A DNA stretch of 37,433 bases from Gammaproteobacteria bacterium (GTDB taxonomy: Bacteria > Pseudomonadota > Gammaproteobacteria > Pseudomonadales > Porticoccaceae). The notes beneath the pieces are model-generated. The model was not told the DNA's origin and ran no database searches. It worked only from the letters and a program-made list of their open reading frames with translations. Below are positions 1 through 7,260 of the stretch, piece after piece; the first letter of the stretch is position 1, and the number at the start of each line of letters is the position of its first letter. The stretch spans positions 1 through 37,433 of the forward strand of contig QJWQ01000127.1 in NCBI GenBank assembly GCA_003235325.1. Reading direction: 5' to 3'. The position numbers and the translations under genes were made by a program.

Positions 1-2
1 CG

Positions 3-1325
3 ACCCTCGGTATGCTGAGTGTAGAGGGCGCATCCACCGCCGGGTTTTCACCCGACGGTGGCAGCATTGTTGTCGCCGGCAAAGACGGCACCGTACTGTT
101 TGATCGCGCCGGCCGGCGGCTCGGCCGGTTCGCCGGGACGAACCCGGTTTTTACCAGCGACGGCAAACGCGTCGTCACCGAGCTCAGCGATCGGCACTCG
201 GCGCTCTGGGAGGTCGCCGGGAGGGAAGTCCGCCGCCTGCGCGGTTCGAATCCGCGGCCTGGTGGGGGCGGGTCTGTGCTGACAGAGGCGAACGGCGCCA
301 GCCTGCTCTGGCTGGCTGATGGATCGGATGCCATCGGGCTCGCCGGCACCGGGCCGAAGGTTTCGGCTGACGGCGAATGGATCATAACAACTCTGGACGA
401 TACCAAAACGCTGATCTGGGATCGGTCTGGCAACAAGCTCACCGAGGTGGACGGCGTTTCGGGCCAATTTGCTCGGCGTGCCGGCGTGGTGGTGACCACC
501 GATCCCGAAAACGGAACCCGGCTCTGGGATCTGTCGCGGTTGTCCCTGGTCAGCGGAACCGCGGCGGCCCGCCTGTGGAGCATCGAACCGAGCGAACTCG
601 AAGAAGGCCGATTCTCCCGACGTGACTGCCTGCCGGACTGTGTCTCCCCTGACGGTTCGGTACGGCTCCTGGTCGGTGCCTCCGGCAACACTCCCGGTCT
701 GCCGATGCGTTTCACGGTGCAGCCGATCAGCAATGAACCCGGGTCGCCGGACACGGATTCGACCGCGTCAGAGGGCAACGCGGCTACCGAGTGCCTGGGG
801 CTCAATACGCTGATGTTTGCGCCAACCGGGCGGGGCCGTTATCTGGTCGGCTGCGGCGACGGCAACCTGTATGTGCATGGTCCGGACGGGGCACTGCTAC
901 GGCACTGGCAGCAGCCGTCGTCGGTCAATGCCGCGGTGTTTTCAGCCGATGGCGACAGGGTGCTGAGCGGGTTGGACGAGCGGGTGGCCATTCTGTCCTC
1001 CGTAACCACCGGGGAGGAAATCGGACGCTTTCCGGGACATGACGGTGCAGTGACCTCCGTGGCATTTTCCCCGGCGGGTGACCGGGTTGCGACCGTCAGC
1101 AGTGGCGGCATTCTGCGCCTGTGGCGACGGTCAGGAGCTCTCCTGGGCACCTTTGCGATTCCGGGAACCCGCATCGAGGCAGTCGCCTTCGCCCCGGACG
1201 GCAGGTACCTGCTGTCGCGAAACAGCGATGGGTCTTTGCGGCGCCGGACGATTGACGTCGACAGGCTGCTGGAAGACTATGCCTGGCTTGCGACATGGCC
1301 AACGCCGGCGGCAACTGGCCAATAA
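3..1325 (+). CDS. WD40 repeat protein, C-terminal part (5' truncated by window)
   Basis: The reading frame is open to the left edge, so the visible 437 or more residues are probably the C-terminal part of a longer protein; an ATG at base 12 has no ribosome-binding site in view. The sequence contains degenerate beta-propeller blades, with repeated FSPDG/FSADG turns followed by a hydrophobic strand and a LW or LFD ending (for example VAFSPAGDRVATVSS then LRLWRRSG near the end). A tail of the type DVDRLLEDYAWLATW follows the last blade, as in many bacterial WD40 proteins whose N-terminal half carries an NTPase, kinase or TIR domain. WD40 propellers act as protein-interaction platforms. The specific role cannot be told without the missing N-terminus. 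The next gene, ychJ, starts 58 bp downstream on the same strand. Confidence 0.8.
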   Translation, partial: TLGMLSVEGASTAGFSPDGGSIVVAGKDGTVLFDRAGRRLGRFAGTNPVFTSDGKRVVTELSDRHSALWEVAGREVRRLRGSNPRPGGGGSVLTEANGASLLWLADGSDAIGLAGTGPKVSADGEWIITTLDDTKTLIWDRSGNKLTEVDGVSGQFARRAGVVVTTDPENGTRLWDLSRLSLVSGTAAARLWSIEPSELEEGRFSRRDCLPDCVSPDGSVRLLVGASGNTPGLPMRFTVQPISNEPGSPDTDSTASEGNAATECLGLNTLMFAPTGRGRYLVGCGDGNLYVHGPDGALLRHWQQPSSVNAAVFSADGDRVLSGLDERVAILSSVTTGEEIGRFPGHDGAVTSVAFSPAGDRVATVSSGGILRLWRRSGALLGTFAIPGTRIEAVAFAPDGRYLLSRNSDGSLRRRTIDVDRLLEDYAWLATWPTPAATGQ

Positions 1326-1383
1326 TCCGAGCCGCGGCCACAAACCGGCCAAACCTGAAAATTTGCGCAAGGAGATTGAGACC

Positions 1384-1929
1384 GTGACCGAAACGGCCTG
1401 CCCCTGTGGCAGCAACAAGCTTTTTAGTACCTGCTGCCAACCGCTGCTGCGCGGCGATGCTGAGGCGACCGACCCGGAGCAGTTGATGCGCTCCCGCTAC
1501 AGCGCCTATGCCCTGGGCGGACATGGCCAGTACCTACTGGCCACCTGGTTTCCGGCCACCGCCGTGGGCCTGACCGCCGATGAACTGTCAACCGGCGAGC
1601 TGGAATGGTGCGGTTTGCAAGTGCTGGATTCCGCCATCGACGGGGATGCCGGCAGTGTTGAATTCAGGGCGAGTTACCGGGATGCCGGCGGCCGGTCCGG
1701 CGTGCTTCATGAAAAGGCAGTGTTTCGCCGGTCGGCCGGGCGCTGGCTTTACGTCGGTGGTGAGGTCAGCGTCGGGAAAACCGGTCGGCGCGGTGGCGGC
1801 GGTACTGTCTCCGGTACTCTCTCCGGTACTCTCTCCGGTACAGGGACCGGTACCGGTCGCGATCCCGGTCGCAATGCGCCCTGTCCCTGCGGCAGCGGCA
1901 GGAAATTCAAGCACTGCTGCCTGAAGTAG
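1384..1929 (+). CDS. ychJ: YchJ family SEC-C motif protein
   Basis: This 181-residue protein has the YchJ (UPF0225) layout: an N-terminal SEC-C motif (CPCGSNKLFSTCC), the conserved LMRSRYSAYALG segment, an NTF2-like central domain, and a C-terminal SEC-C motif (CPCGSGRKFKHCC). The Cys/His residues of SEC-C bind zinc; the same motif ends SecA. The cellular role of YchJ is not established. The GTG at 1384 is chosen because AAGGAG lies 9 nt upstream and the first residues after it form the first SEC-C motif; the frame stays open further 5' only because it overlaps the WD40 gene. It is longer than E. coli YchJ (about 152 residues), mainly because of a Gly/Thr/Ser linker encoded by a 12-bp tandem repeat before the last motif. 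Confidence 0.9.
   Translation: MTETACPCGSNKLFSTCCQPLLRGDAEATDPEQLMRSRYSAYALGGHGQYLLATWFPATAVGLTADELSTGELEWCGLQVLDSAIDGDAGSVEFRASYRDAGGRSGVLHEKAVFRRSAGRWLYVGGEVSVGKTGRRGGGGTVSGTLSGTLSGTGTGTGRDPGRNAPCPCGSGRKFKHCCLK
1801..1860 (+). repeat. 12-bp tandem repeat inside ychJ
   Basis: Five in-frame units of 12 bp begin GGTAC; units two and three are identical (GGTACTCTCTCC), the first differs at one base and the last two are more diverged. They encode a Gly-Thr-Leu-Ser-like linker between the central domain and the C-terminal SEC-C motif. The unit is a multiple of three, so changes in copy number would leave the frame intact. Confidence 0.85.
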
Positions 1930-2006
1930 TCGGCCCGGAGTTCGGTATTTTGACACCGGTCTTTTGAATCCGGCGGCGCCAATGGCGACCTGAGCCGGTA
2001 ACAGGG

Positions 2007-3818
2007 TCATTGCTCGAACCGACGAATTACTGCCAGAAACCGGTCACCGTATTTGTCCAGCTTGGCTTCGCCGACACCGTTGATGTGCAACAGCTCGCCG
2101 CGGGTCGTGGGCCGCAATTCCATCATTTCCATCAGGGTGGCGTCGTGAAATACCCGGTAGGGGGCGATACCGTCCTCGTCGGCAATCTGTTTGCGCTCCT
2201 GTCGCAGGGCATCCCAGATGTCCCTGTCATTCTGGTCGATATGGCCATTGCGCTGACTTCTGCTGGCGCGGGTTGGCGTTTCCGGTTCGGTGTCCTGGCG
2301 CAGGTTGAGAGACTGTTCGCCGCGCAACAGGGGCCGCGCCGCCTCCGTCAGCTTCAGGGCGCCAAATGCGCTGGCGTCGGACATCAGGTAACCGCGCACC
2401 AGTAATTGGCGAATCACCGACCGCCAGCGTTGTTCACTCAGGTCCTTGCCGATGCCAAAAGTGCTGAGCCGCTGGTGGCCGTGCTGCCGGACCTTGTCCG
2501 ATTCCCTGCCCAGCAGGACATCGAGCACATGGACGGCGCCAAAACGCTGGCCACTGCGGTAGACACAGGACAGCAATTTCCGGGCGGCCAGGGTTGCGTC
2601 CCAGGTGGCGGGAGGCGCCAGGCAGGTATCGCAGTTGCCGCAGGGGGCATCCAGGGTTTCGCTGAAATAGCCCAGCAGGGATTGGCGGCGGCAATCGGTG
2701 GTTTCGCACCAGCCCAGCAGGGCGTCGAGCTTGCCGCGTTCGTTGCGCTTGAAGCGCTCATCGGCATCTCCCTGCTCCACCATCTGGGACAACTGCACCA
2801 CGTCATTGAGGCCGTAAACCATCCAGGCATCGGCAGGCTCGCCGTCGCGGCCGGCCCGGCCGGTCTCCTGGTAATAGGCTTCCATGCTCTTGGGCAAATC
2901 CATATGGACCACAAAGCGCACGTCCGGCTTGTCGATGCCCATGCCAAAAGCAATGGTGGCGACGATGATGACGCCGTCCTCCGCCAGGAAACGCTCCAGG
3001 TTGTGTTGTCGCAAGCTGGCGGGCAGGCCGGCGTGATAGGGCAGTGCGGTGAGGCTCCGTGCCGTCAGCCAGGCCGCCAGGGCCTCCACCCGCTTGCGGG
3101 ACAGGCAATAAATGATGCCGGCGCAGTCCCGGTGCCGGGTCAGGAATCGGATCAGCTGCTTGCGCCCGTCCTGCCGGGCCTGGACGCTGTAGCGGATATT
3201 GGGCCGGTCAAAACTGTTGACGAATTGTGCCGGGTTGTCCAGGGCCAGCCGCTCGACGATCTCGACCCGGGTGGCGGGCGTGGCGGTGGCCGTCAGAGCC
3301 ATGCGCGGTACCCGGGGGAATACCCGGCGCAACTGGTCCAGCAGCAGGTAGTCGGCGCGAAAATCGTGACCCCACTGGGAGACGCAGTGGGCCTCGTCGA
3401 TGGCGATCAGGGAGATGTCAAACCGGGCCAGCCAGTCCAGGGTGCGGGGTTGCATCAGCCGTTCCGGGGCGACATAGAGCAGGTCAATATCGCCCCGGCT
3501 GATGTCCGACGCAAGTTGCTGCCGGGTATTTTCATCAAGGGTTGAGTTGAGAAAGGCGGCATTGATCCCCAGTTGCTTCAGTGCCGATACCTGGTCCTGC
3601 ATCAGTGCGATCAGGGGCGAGACGACGATGCCCATGCCCGGCCGCACCAGGGCCGGAATCTGGTAGCACAGGCTCTTGCCGCCGCCGGTGGGCATCAACA
3701 CCAGGCTGTCACGTCCCGCCAGGGCGCTGCCGATGATGGCTTCCTGATTGCTGCGAAATCTGCTGTAGCCGTAAGTGTGTTGCAGCAGGTGTCTGGCCTT
3801 GTCCAGCACGTCGATCAA
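2007..3818 (-). CDS. recQ: ATP-dependent DNA helicase RecQ
   Basis: A 603-residue superfamily 2 3'-5' DNA helicase of full RecQ length. Walker A MPTGGGKS is at residues 42-49 and the DEAH box (IAIDEAHCVSQWG) around 141-144. The second RecA lobe contains DKPDVRFVVHMDLPKS and YYQETGRAGRDG. The RecQ C-terminal zinc site (CRRQSLLGYF then CGNCDTC) follows, then a winged helix and a C-terminal HRDC domain (TTRGELLHINGVGEAKLDKYG). RecQ unwinds recombination and stalled-fork intermediates, including in the RecF pathway. The start is a TTG whose last two bases overlap the stop of the upstream MFS gene (TTGA), with GAGGAG just before it. Translational coupling with that gene is likely. A GTG three codons downstream is an alternative start. 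Confidence 0.97.
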   Translation of the reverse strand: MIDVLDKARHLLQHTYGYSRFRSNQEAIIGSALAGRDSLVLMPTGGGKSLCYQIPALVRPGMGIVVSPLIALMQDQVSALKQLGINAAFLNSTLDENTRQQLASDISRGDIDLLYVAPERLMQPRTLDWLARFDISLIAIDEAHCVSQWGHDFRADYLLLDQLRRVFPRVPRMALTATATPATRVEIVERLALDNPAQFVNSFDRPNIRYSVQARQDGRKQLIRFLTRHRDCAGIIYCLSRKRVEALAAWLTARSLTALPYHAGLPASLRQHNLERFLAEDGVIIVATIAFGMGIDKPDVRFVVHMDLPKSMEAYYQETGRAGRDGEPADAWMVYGLNDVVQLSQMVEQGDADERFKRNERGKLDALLGWCETTDCRRQSLLGYFSETLDAPCGNCDTCLAPPATWDATLAARKLLSCVYRSGQRFGAVHVLDVLLGRESDKVRQHGHQRLSTFGIGKDLSEQRWRSVIRQLLVRGYLMSDASAFGALKLTEAARPLLRGEQSLNLRQDTEPETPTRASRSQRNGHIDQNDRDIWDALRQERKQIADEDGIAPYRVFHDATLMEMMELRPTTRGELLHINGVGEAKLDKYGDRFLAVIRRFEQ

Positions 3819-5068
3819 CGCTCCTCGAGTTCCAGTTCGGACGCCGGGGCGGGTTCTTCCGGCCGGTAGGAGCGGAAGATCAGGCCGACGGCGACAACAC
3901 CATAGATGCCCATGGCCCAGAACATCCGGGTGGCGTTCCAGCCGCTGTCGATCAGGAAGCCCAGCAACACCGGCGAGGTGGAAGAGGCCAGTACCATCAG
4001 GGACGTGATCAGCGATCGTATCGACCCCAGCCGTTCAACCCCATAGATTTCGGCCCACAGGGAACCGGTTATCGGCCCGGAAAAACCGATCGTGATGCCA
4101 AACAGGATCAGCATCGACATCGCTGCCCAATCGCCTCCCAGCCAGCCTGCCAGCCACAACCCCAGGGTCATGGGCAGACAGTAGAGCCGCAGCATGTGCG
4201 GTGAGCCCAGGCGATCTACTAACAGCCCCGAAACCAGGGAACTGAGCCAGTGAATGACACCGTAGGCGACAAAACAGCTGGCGAACCAGCCCGGACTCCA
4301 GCTCTTCTGGGCCAGGAACCAGCCCTGGTGAATAAAAACCCCGGTGAGGACAAAGGGCCCGAGCATCAAGCCCGGCAAGGCCAGCCAGAAACGCCGGTCC
4401 GCCAATAGCTGCCGGCGGCCGCCGCCGTCGGATCGGGATGTCGCATCGCCGGGATGGTATCCGGACTCGCTGCGCACTTGGCCGTAGCGGGCCCGGTGCA
4501 GCAGCCACCAGACCAGTGGCAGGTAGAGCAGCGGCACACCGGCAGCAATGACCCACCAGCTATTCTGCCAGCCGATGGCGGCGATCAGTGCCACTGCCAG
4601 TCCCGGCAGCAGCATTTCGCCCACGGGTACACCGCTGGTGGCGATACTGATGGCCTTGCCCCGATTGACTGCGAAATAGCGGGCCATGGTGGTGGTGGCG
4701 GTATGGGGCAACAGGCCCTGGCCAAACAGTCGCAGCAGGAAGAAGCCGATGGTCAGGCCAGCCACCGTCTGGACATTGGCCAGGGTCATGGCTGCCGACA
4801 TCAGCCCCAGGGCGACCAGGGTCGCGAACAGGCGCAAAGGTGTCCGGTCCAGCAGGCCACCCACCAGCATGATGGTCATTCCGCTGGCCAGGGTGGCCAG
4901 GGAATAGGCGGAACCGTAGGCCGCCGCTGTCAAGCCGAGGCCCTGCTGGATGCTGACGCCGAACCAGGAAACAAAAAAGGACTGGCCGAAATTACCCCAG
5001 AAAACCGTCAGGAAGCCGAAAGCCAGCATTGGCCAGTCCCTGGCCAGGAAAGAGAGGTATTGTTTCAA
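3815..5068 (-). CDS. Major facilitator superfamily transporter
   Basis: About 417 residues with the 12-helix hydrophobic profile of an MFS permease. The first helix begins just after MLAFGFLTVFWGNFGQSFF; there is a basic loop between helices 2 and 3 (GGLLDRTPLRLFATL) and a charged central loop near residues 190-215. It resembles the monocarboxylate/oxalate-antiporter-like MFS branch, but the substrate cannot be read from sequence. I place the start at the TTG at 5068, which follows AGG by 7 nt and lies about 40 nt after a perfect TATAAT; an upstream TTG at 5128 keeps the frame open, but that TATAAT falls inside the extension. The gene overlaps recQ by 4 bp, so the two are probably cotranscribed. 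Confidence 0.85.
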   Translation of the reverse strand: MKQYLSFLARDWPMLAFGFLTVFWGNFGQSFFVSWFGVSIQQGLGLTAAAYGSAYSLATLASGMTIMLVGGLLDRTPLRLFATLVALGLMSAAMTLANVQTVAGLTIGFFLLRLFGQGLLPHTATTTMARYFAVNRGKAISIATSGVPVGEMLLPGLAVALIAAIGWQNSWWVIAAGVPLLYLPLVWWLLHRARYGQVRSESGYHPGDATSRSDGGGRRQLLADRRFWLALPGLMLGPFVLTGVFIHQGWFLAQKSWSPGWFASCFVAYGVIHWLSSLVSGLLVDRLGSPHMLRLYCLPMTLGLWLAGWLGGDWAAMSMLILFGITIGFSGPITGSLWAEIYGVERLGSIRSLITSLMVLASSTSPVLLGFLIDSGWNATRMFWAMGIYGVVAVGLIFRSYRPEEPAPASELELEER

Positions 5069-5107
5069 AGTGGAAACCTGTAATCGGCTGGGTGGTGCAG
5101 GCCGGCC

Positions 5108-5113
5108 ATTATA
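5108..5113 (-). promoter_or_regulatory. Candidate -10 box for MFS-recQ transcript
   Basis: A perfect TATAAT lies on the minus strand 40 nt before the preferred TTG start of the transporter gene. No convincing -35 hexamer is found 16-18 nt upstream, so this is only a candidate promoter; it mainly helps choose the start codon. Confidence 0.3.
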
Positions 5114-5260
5114 CGACAGTGTTGACAAGGTTTCGCCCCGGATGCCGGCGTGCCGCCAGAATGTCGGTCTGACAAAGGCTGTGGATTCCAGTCTCCGGGA
5201 CTCCCAAGATCCCGGTTGCCAACCCGGAAGGTATTTTGAGCGGCGCCTTATCCTCGACGG

Positions 5261-5668
5261 TCAGCCGGCAGGATAGGTGTCAAAAGTGGGCAAACTGTCA
5301 TTGCAGGACCAACTGGACCTGGAGCCGCAGAAAATTCGCGCCTGGGGTTGCATTTCCGGTTCAGAGTCCAGGGTGCCGGCCGGAATAATGACAAAACCGA
5401 CTTCGCTGAAATATTTTGGCAGGGGTGTACCGCAGGCCGAACAGAAATCATTGCGAAACCGGCTGGCTTCCGGCAGACGATAACTCTTGACCAGTTCGGC
5501 ACCGGTGAGCCAGACGATGGTATCCGTGTCGACCCGAAGGTTGCTGGCGTGGCCGGTCCCGGTCATTTTCCGGCACCGCCGGCAATGACAGTGATAGAAG
5601 CTCAGGGTGTCCCCGGTAATGTTGTAACTGATCTGGCCGCAAAGGCAACTGCCCTGATAATTGGTCAT
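5261..5668 (-). CDS. GFA-domain (CENP-V fold) zinc protein
   Basis: A 135-residue protein matching the Gfa/CENP-V fold throughout. The N-terminal CLCGQISYN motif, the central CHCRRCRKMTG cluster and the C-terminal FCSACGTPLP cluster supply the zinc-binding cysteines in the usual order. The family is named after glutathione-dependent formaldehyde-activating enzyme, but most small members have no proven substrate, so formaldehyde detoxification should not be assumed. The ATG is preceded by AGGAGCC. It is a single gene, divergent from the bactofilin gene, with a 161-bp gap between the two starts. Confidence 0.9.
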   Translation of the reverse strand: MTNYQGSCLCGQISYNITGDTLSFYHCHCRRCRKMTGTGHASNLRVDTDTIVWLTGAELVKSYRLPEASRFRNDFCSACGTPLPKYFSEVGFVIIPAGTLDSEPEMQPQARIFCGSRSSWSCNDSLPTFDTYPAG

Positions 5669-5829
5669 GGTCTGGCTCCTTGGAATGACTTATTTCAACT
5701 CTGCTGAGAGGTCATTCGTCCAATTTTCTGAGATTGTGAATCCGTCGGCAATAATGAGACATTGGTACTGGTTCGGCCAGTACCGTGTTGTTAGGATTAG
5801 CGACCCCAAAGAATCGAAAGGCATTGGTA

Positions 5830-6372
5830 ATGGCTATGTTTGACAAGCACAGAGGCAACAAGCCGGTGAATGAGGTGCCCGAGCCCTCAGGCCCCGCACC
5901 GGAGAAACCCAGCACAGCATTTTCAACAATTTCTTCCACGAGGATATGCGCAATGATCGGAAAAACCATCACAATTAAAGGTGAAGTCACCGGCGAAGAG
6001 AATCTTGTCATCGAGGGCAGGGTTGAAGGCAAAATCAGTCTCAATTCCCATGATGTCACCATCGGTGAGTCCGGACGGATCAAGGCGGATGTGATCGCCA
6101 AGGTGATCAAGATCGATGGTGAGGTCCAGGGCGACATGATCGGTCAGGAAAAGATCACGATCTCCAAGACCGGTAATGTTCGGGGCAATTTGATCGCACC
6201 CCGGGTAACCCTGGAAGATGGCGCCAATTTCAAGGGCAGCATCGATATGGACCCCGCAGGAAGCAAGGCTGTCGATAAGTCACTAACGGCAGTCAATTCA
6301 GCTCCCCGGCCACAACGGATTAGTCCCGATCCCGTAAGAAGTGAGGCCGTTGTCAACGCTCACGGCGGATGA
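5830..6372 (+). CDS. Bactofilin family polymer-forming protein
   Basis: A 180-residue bactofilin. A short disordered N-terminus leads into the DUF583 beta-helical core at about residues 40-125, which shows the repeating pattern of short hydrophobic strands with glycines (for example LVIEGRVEGKI and IKIDGEVQGDMIG), and a Pro/Ser-rich tail ends the protein. Bactofilins polymerise without nucleotide into membrane-associated filaments that act in cell shape and in the placement of wall enzymes. The ATG at 5830 is preceded by AAAGG with 9 nt spacing; the frame is open for 15 further codons but with no better site. The next gene on the same strand starts 70 bp downstream and may be cotranscribed. 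Confidence 0.92.
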   Translation: MAMFDKHRGNKPVNEVPEPSGPAPEKPSTAFSTISSTRICAMIGKTITIKGEVTGEENLVIEGRVEGKISLNSHDVTIGESGRIKADVIAKVIKIDGEVQGDMIGQEKITISKTGNVRGNLIAPRVTLEDGANFKGSIDMDPAGSKAVDKSLTAVNSAPRPQRISPDPVRSEAVVNAHGG

Positions 6373-6442
6373 TGATGCCAGTGATTTGGTCGCGCACATC
6401 CTGAGCGACGCGATGCCATGCAATTGTCGCCTGGGTGGGTGA

Positions 6443-7051
6443 ATGACTGATATCCACCAGATGTCCACTCTGACCAGCAAGCTATTTGCTGATATGGTGG
6501 ACCAGCTTGATCCGGGCCGAAATCTGCGTATTCTCGATTTCGGCCCGGCTATGCCCGAAACCGTGGAATTTTTTTCCCGGTTTCGGTGCCGGCTGCAGTT
6601 TGCCGATCTCTATACCGAACCGGATTTGATCTGTCAGCAAAAGCCCGACCCGGAAAATCCCGTTTCAGAAAGCCAGTTGCAGCGTCAGTTTGAGGATTCC
6701 CTGGGCCTGACCGGGGAAAGTTATTTCGACCTTTGCCTGTTCTGGGACTTCCTCAATTTTCTCGATGGTCCTTCCGTGCGCGCACTCGGTCGGGCGTTGG
6801 CGCCCTGTCTGCACTCCCGTTCCCTGGGGCATGGTTTCGGGGTGCTCAATCTCAAAACCCGGCTCGTGCCTCAGCAGTACAGTATTCTCGACCAGGATCT
6901 GCTCAGTTTTCGACCTCGTTTCGACTCCCTGCAGGCACGCTTTCCCCATTCCCAATCGGAGCTGGATCGGTTGCTGGAATGTTTTGAGGTCAGCCGGCGC
7001 CTGTTGCTGGGTGACGGCAGGATGGAAATTCTGCTGAGAGCCAGGTTCTAG
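6443..7051 (+). CDS. Hypothetical protein, possible Rossmann/methyltransferase fold
   Basis: A 202-residue soluble protein I do not recognise by name. LRILDFGPAMPETVEFF near residue 30 resembles motif I of class I SAM-dependent methyltransferases, and CRLQFADLY follows about where motif II with its acidic residue would be. SYFDLCLFWDFLNFLD near residue 95 resembles the motif IV strand. The glycine-rich loop is reduced (DFGPAMP rather than DxGxGxG), so catalysis is uncertain and it may be a degenerate member. It follows the bactofilin gene and its 3' end overlaps by 4 bp the convergent small gene downstream of fadE. Confidence 0.6.
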   Translation: MTDIHQMSTLTSKLFADMVDQLDPGRNLRILDFGPAMPETVEFFSRFRCRLQFADLYTEPDLICQQKPDPENPVSESQLQRQFEDSLGLTGESYFDLCLFWDFLNFLDGPSVRALGRALAPCLHSRSLGHGFGVLNLKTRLVPQQYSILDQDLLSFRPRFDSLQARFPHSQSELDRLLECFEVSRRLLLGDGRMEILLRARF

Positions 7052-7260
7052 TCCCGTTTGATCGGGTAGCAAGGGCTGTCAGAGCCCCTCTGTTCGCAGG
7101 TCGGACACAGTAAATCTGCAGGCAGAGATCCAACTCTATAGGGAGCAAAACCCTGATCTTGTCCGGATAATTTCCAGGCTCGTTCCACTTGCTTCAGGCA
7201 CTGATCGAGACCGGGGCAGGTCAGCCCTGTCGGCAGGCTGGCAAAAGCTGATTTTGGCAT
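7048..7260 (-). CDS. Small cysteine-containing protein downstream of fadE
   Basis: A 70-residue ORF whose ATG immediately follows the fadE stop codon (TGA then ATG with no gap), an arrangement that favours coupled translation. It contains cysteines in CPGLDQC and, further on, CPTCEQ and SPC, a spacing that could bind a metal, and no transmembrane segment. No known family is recognised. Its abutment to fadE and its continuation to nearly the end of the convergent gene suggest it is real, but conservation has not been checked. Confidence 0.5.
   Translation of the reverse strand: MPKSAFASLPTGLTCPGLDQCLKQVERAWKLSGQDQGFAPYRVGSLPADLLCPTCEQRGSDSPCYPIKRD

Noticed and set aside
2406-3545. Long open frame antisense to recQ (about 379 codons, plus strand).
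   Set aside because: It mirrors a strongly supported recQ, has no ribosome-binding site and its translation has no domain; long antisense frames are expected in GC-rich genes.
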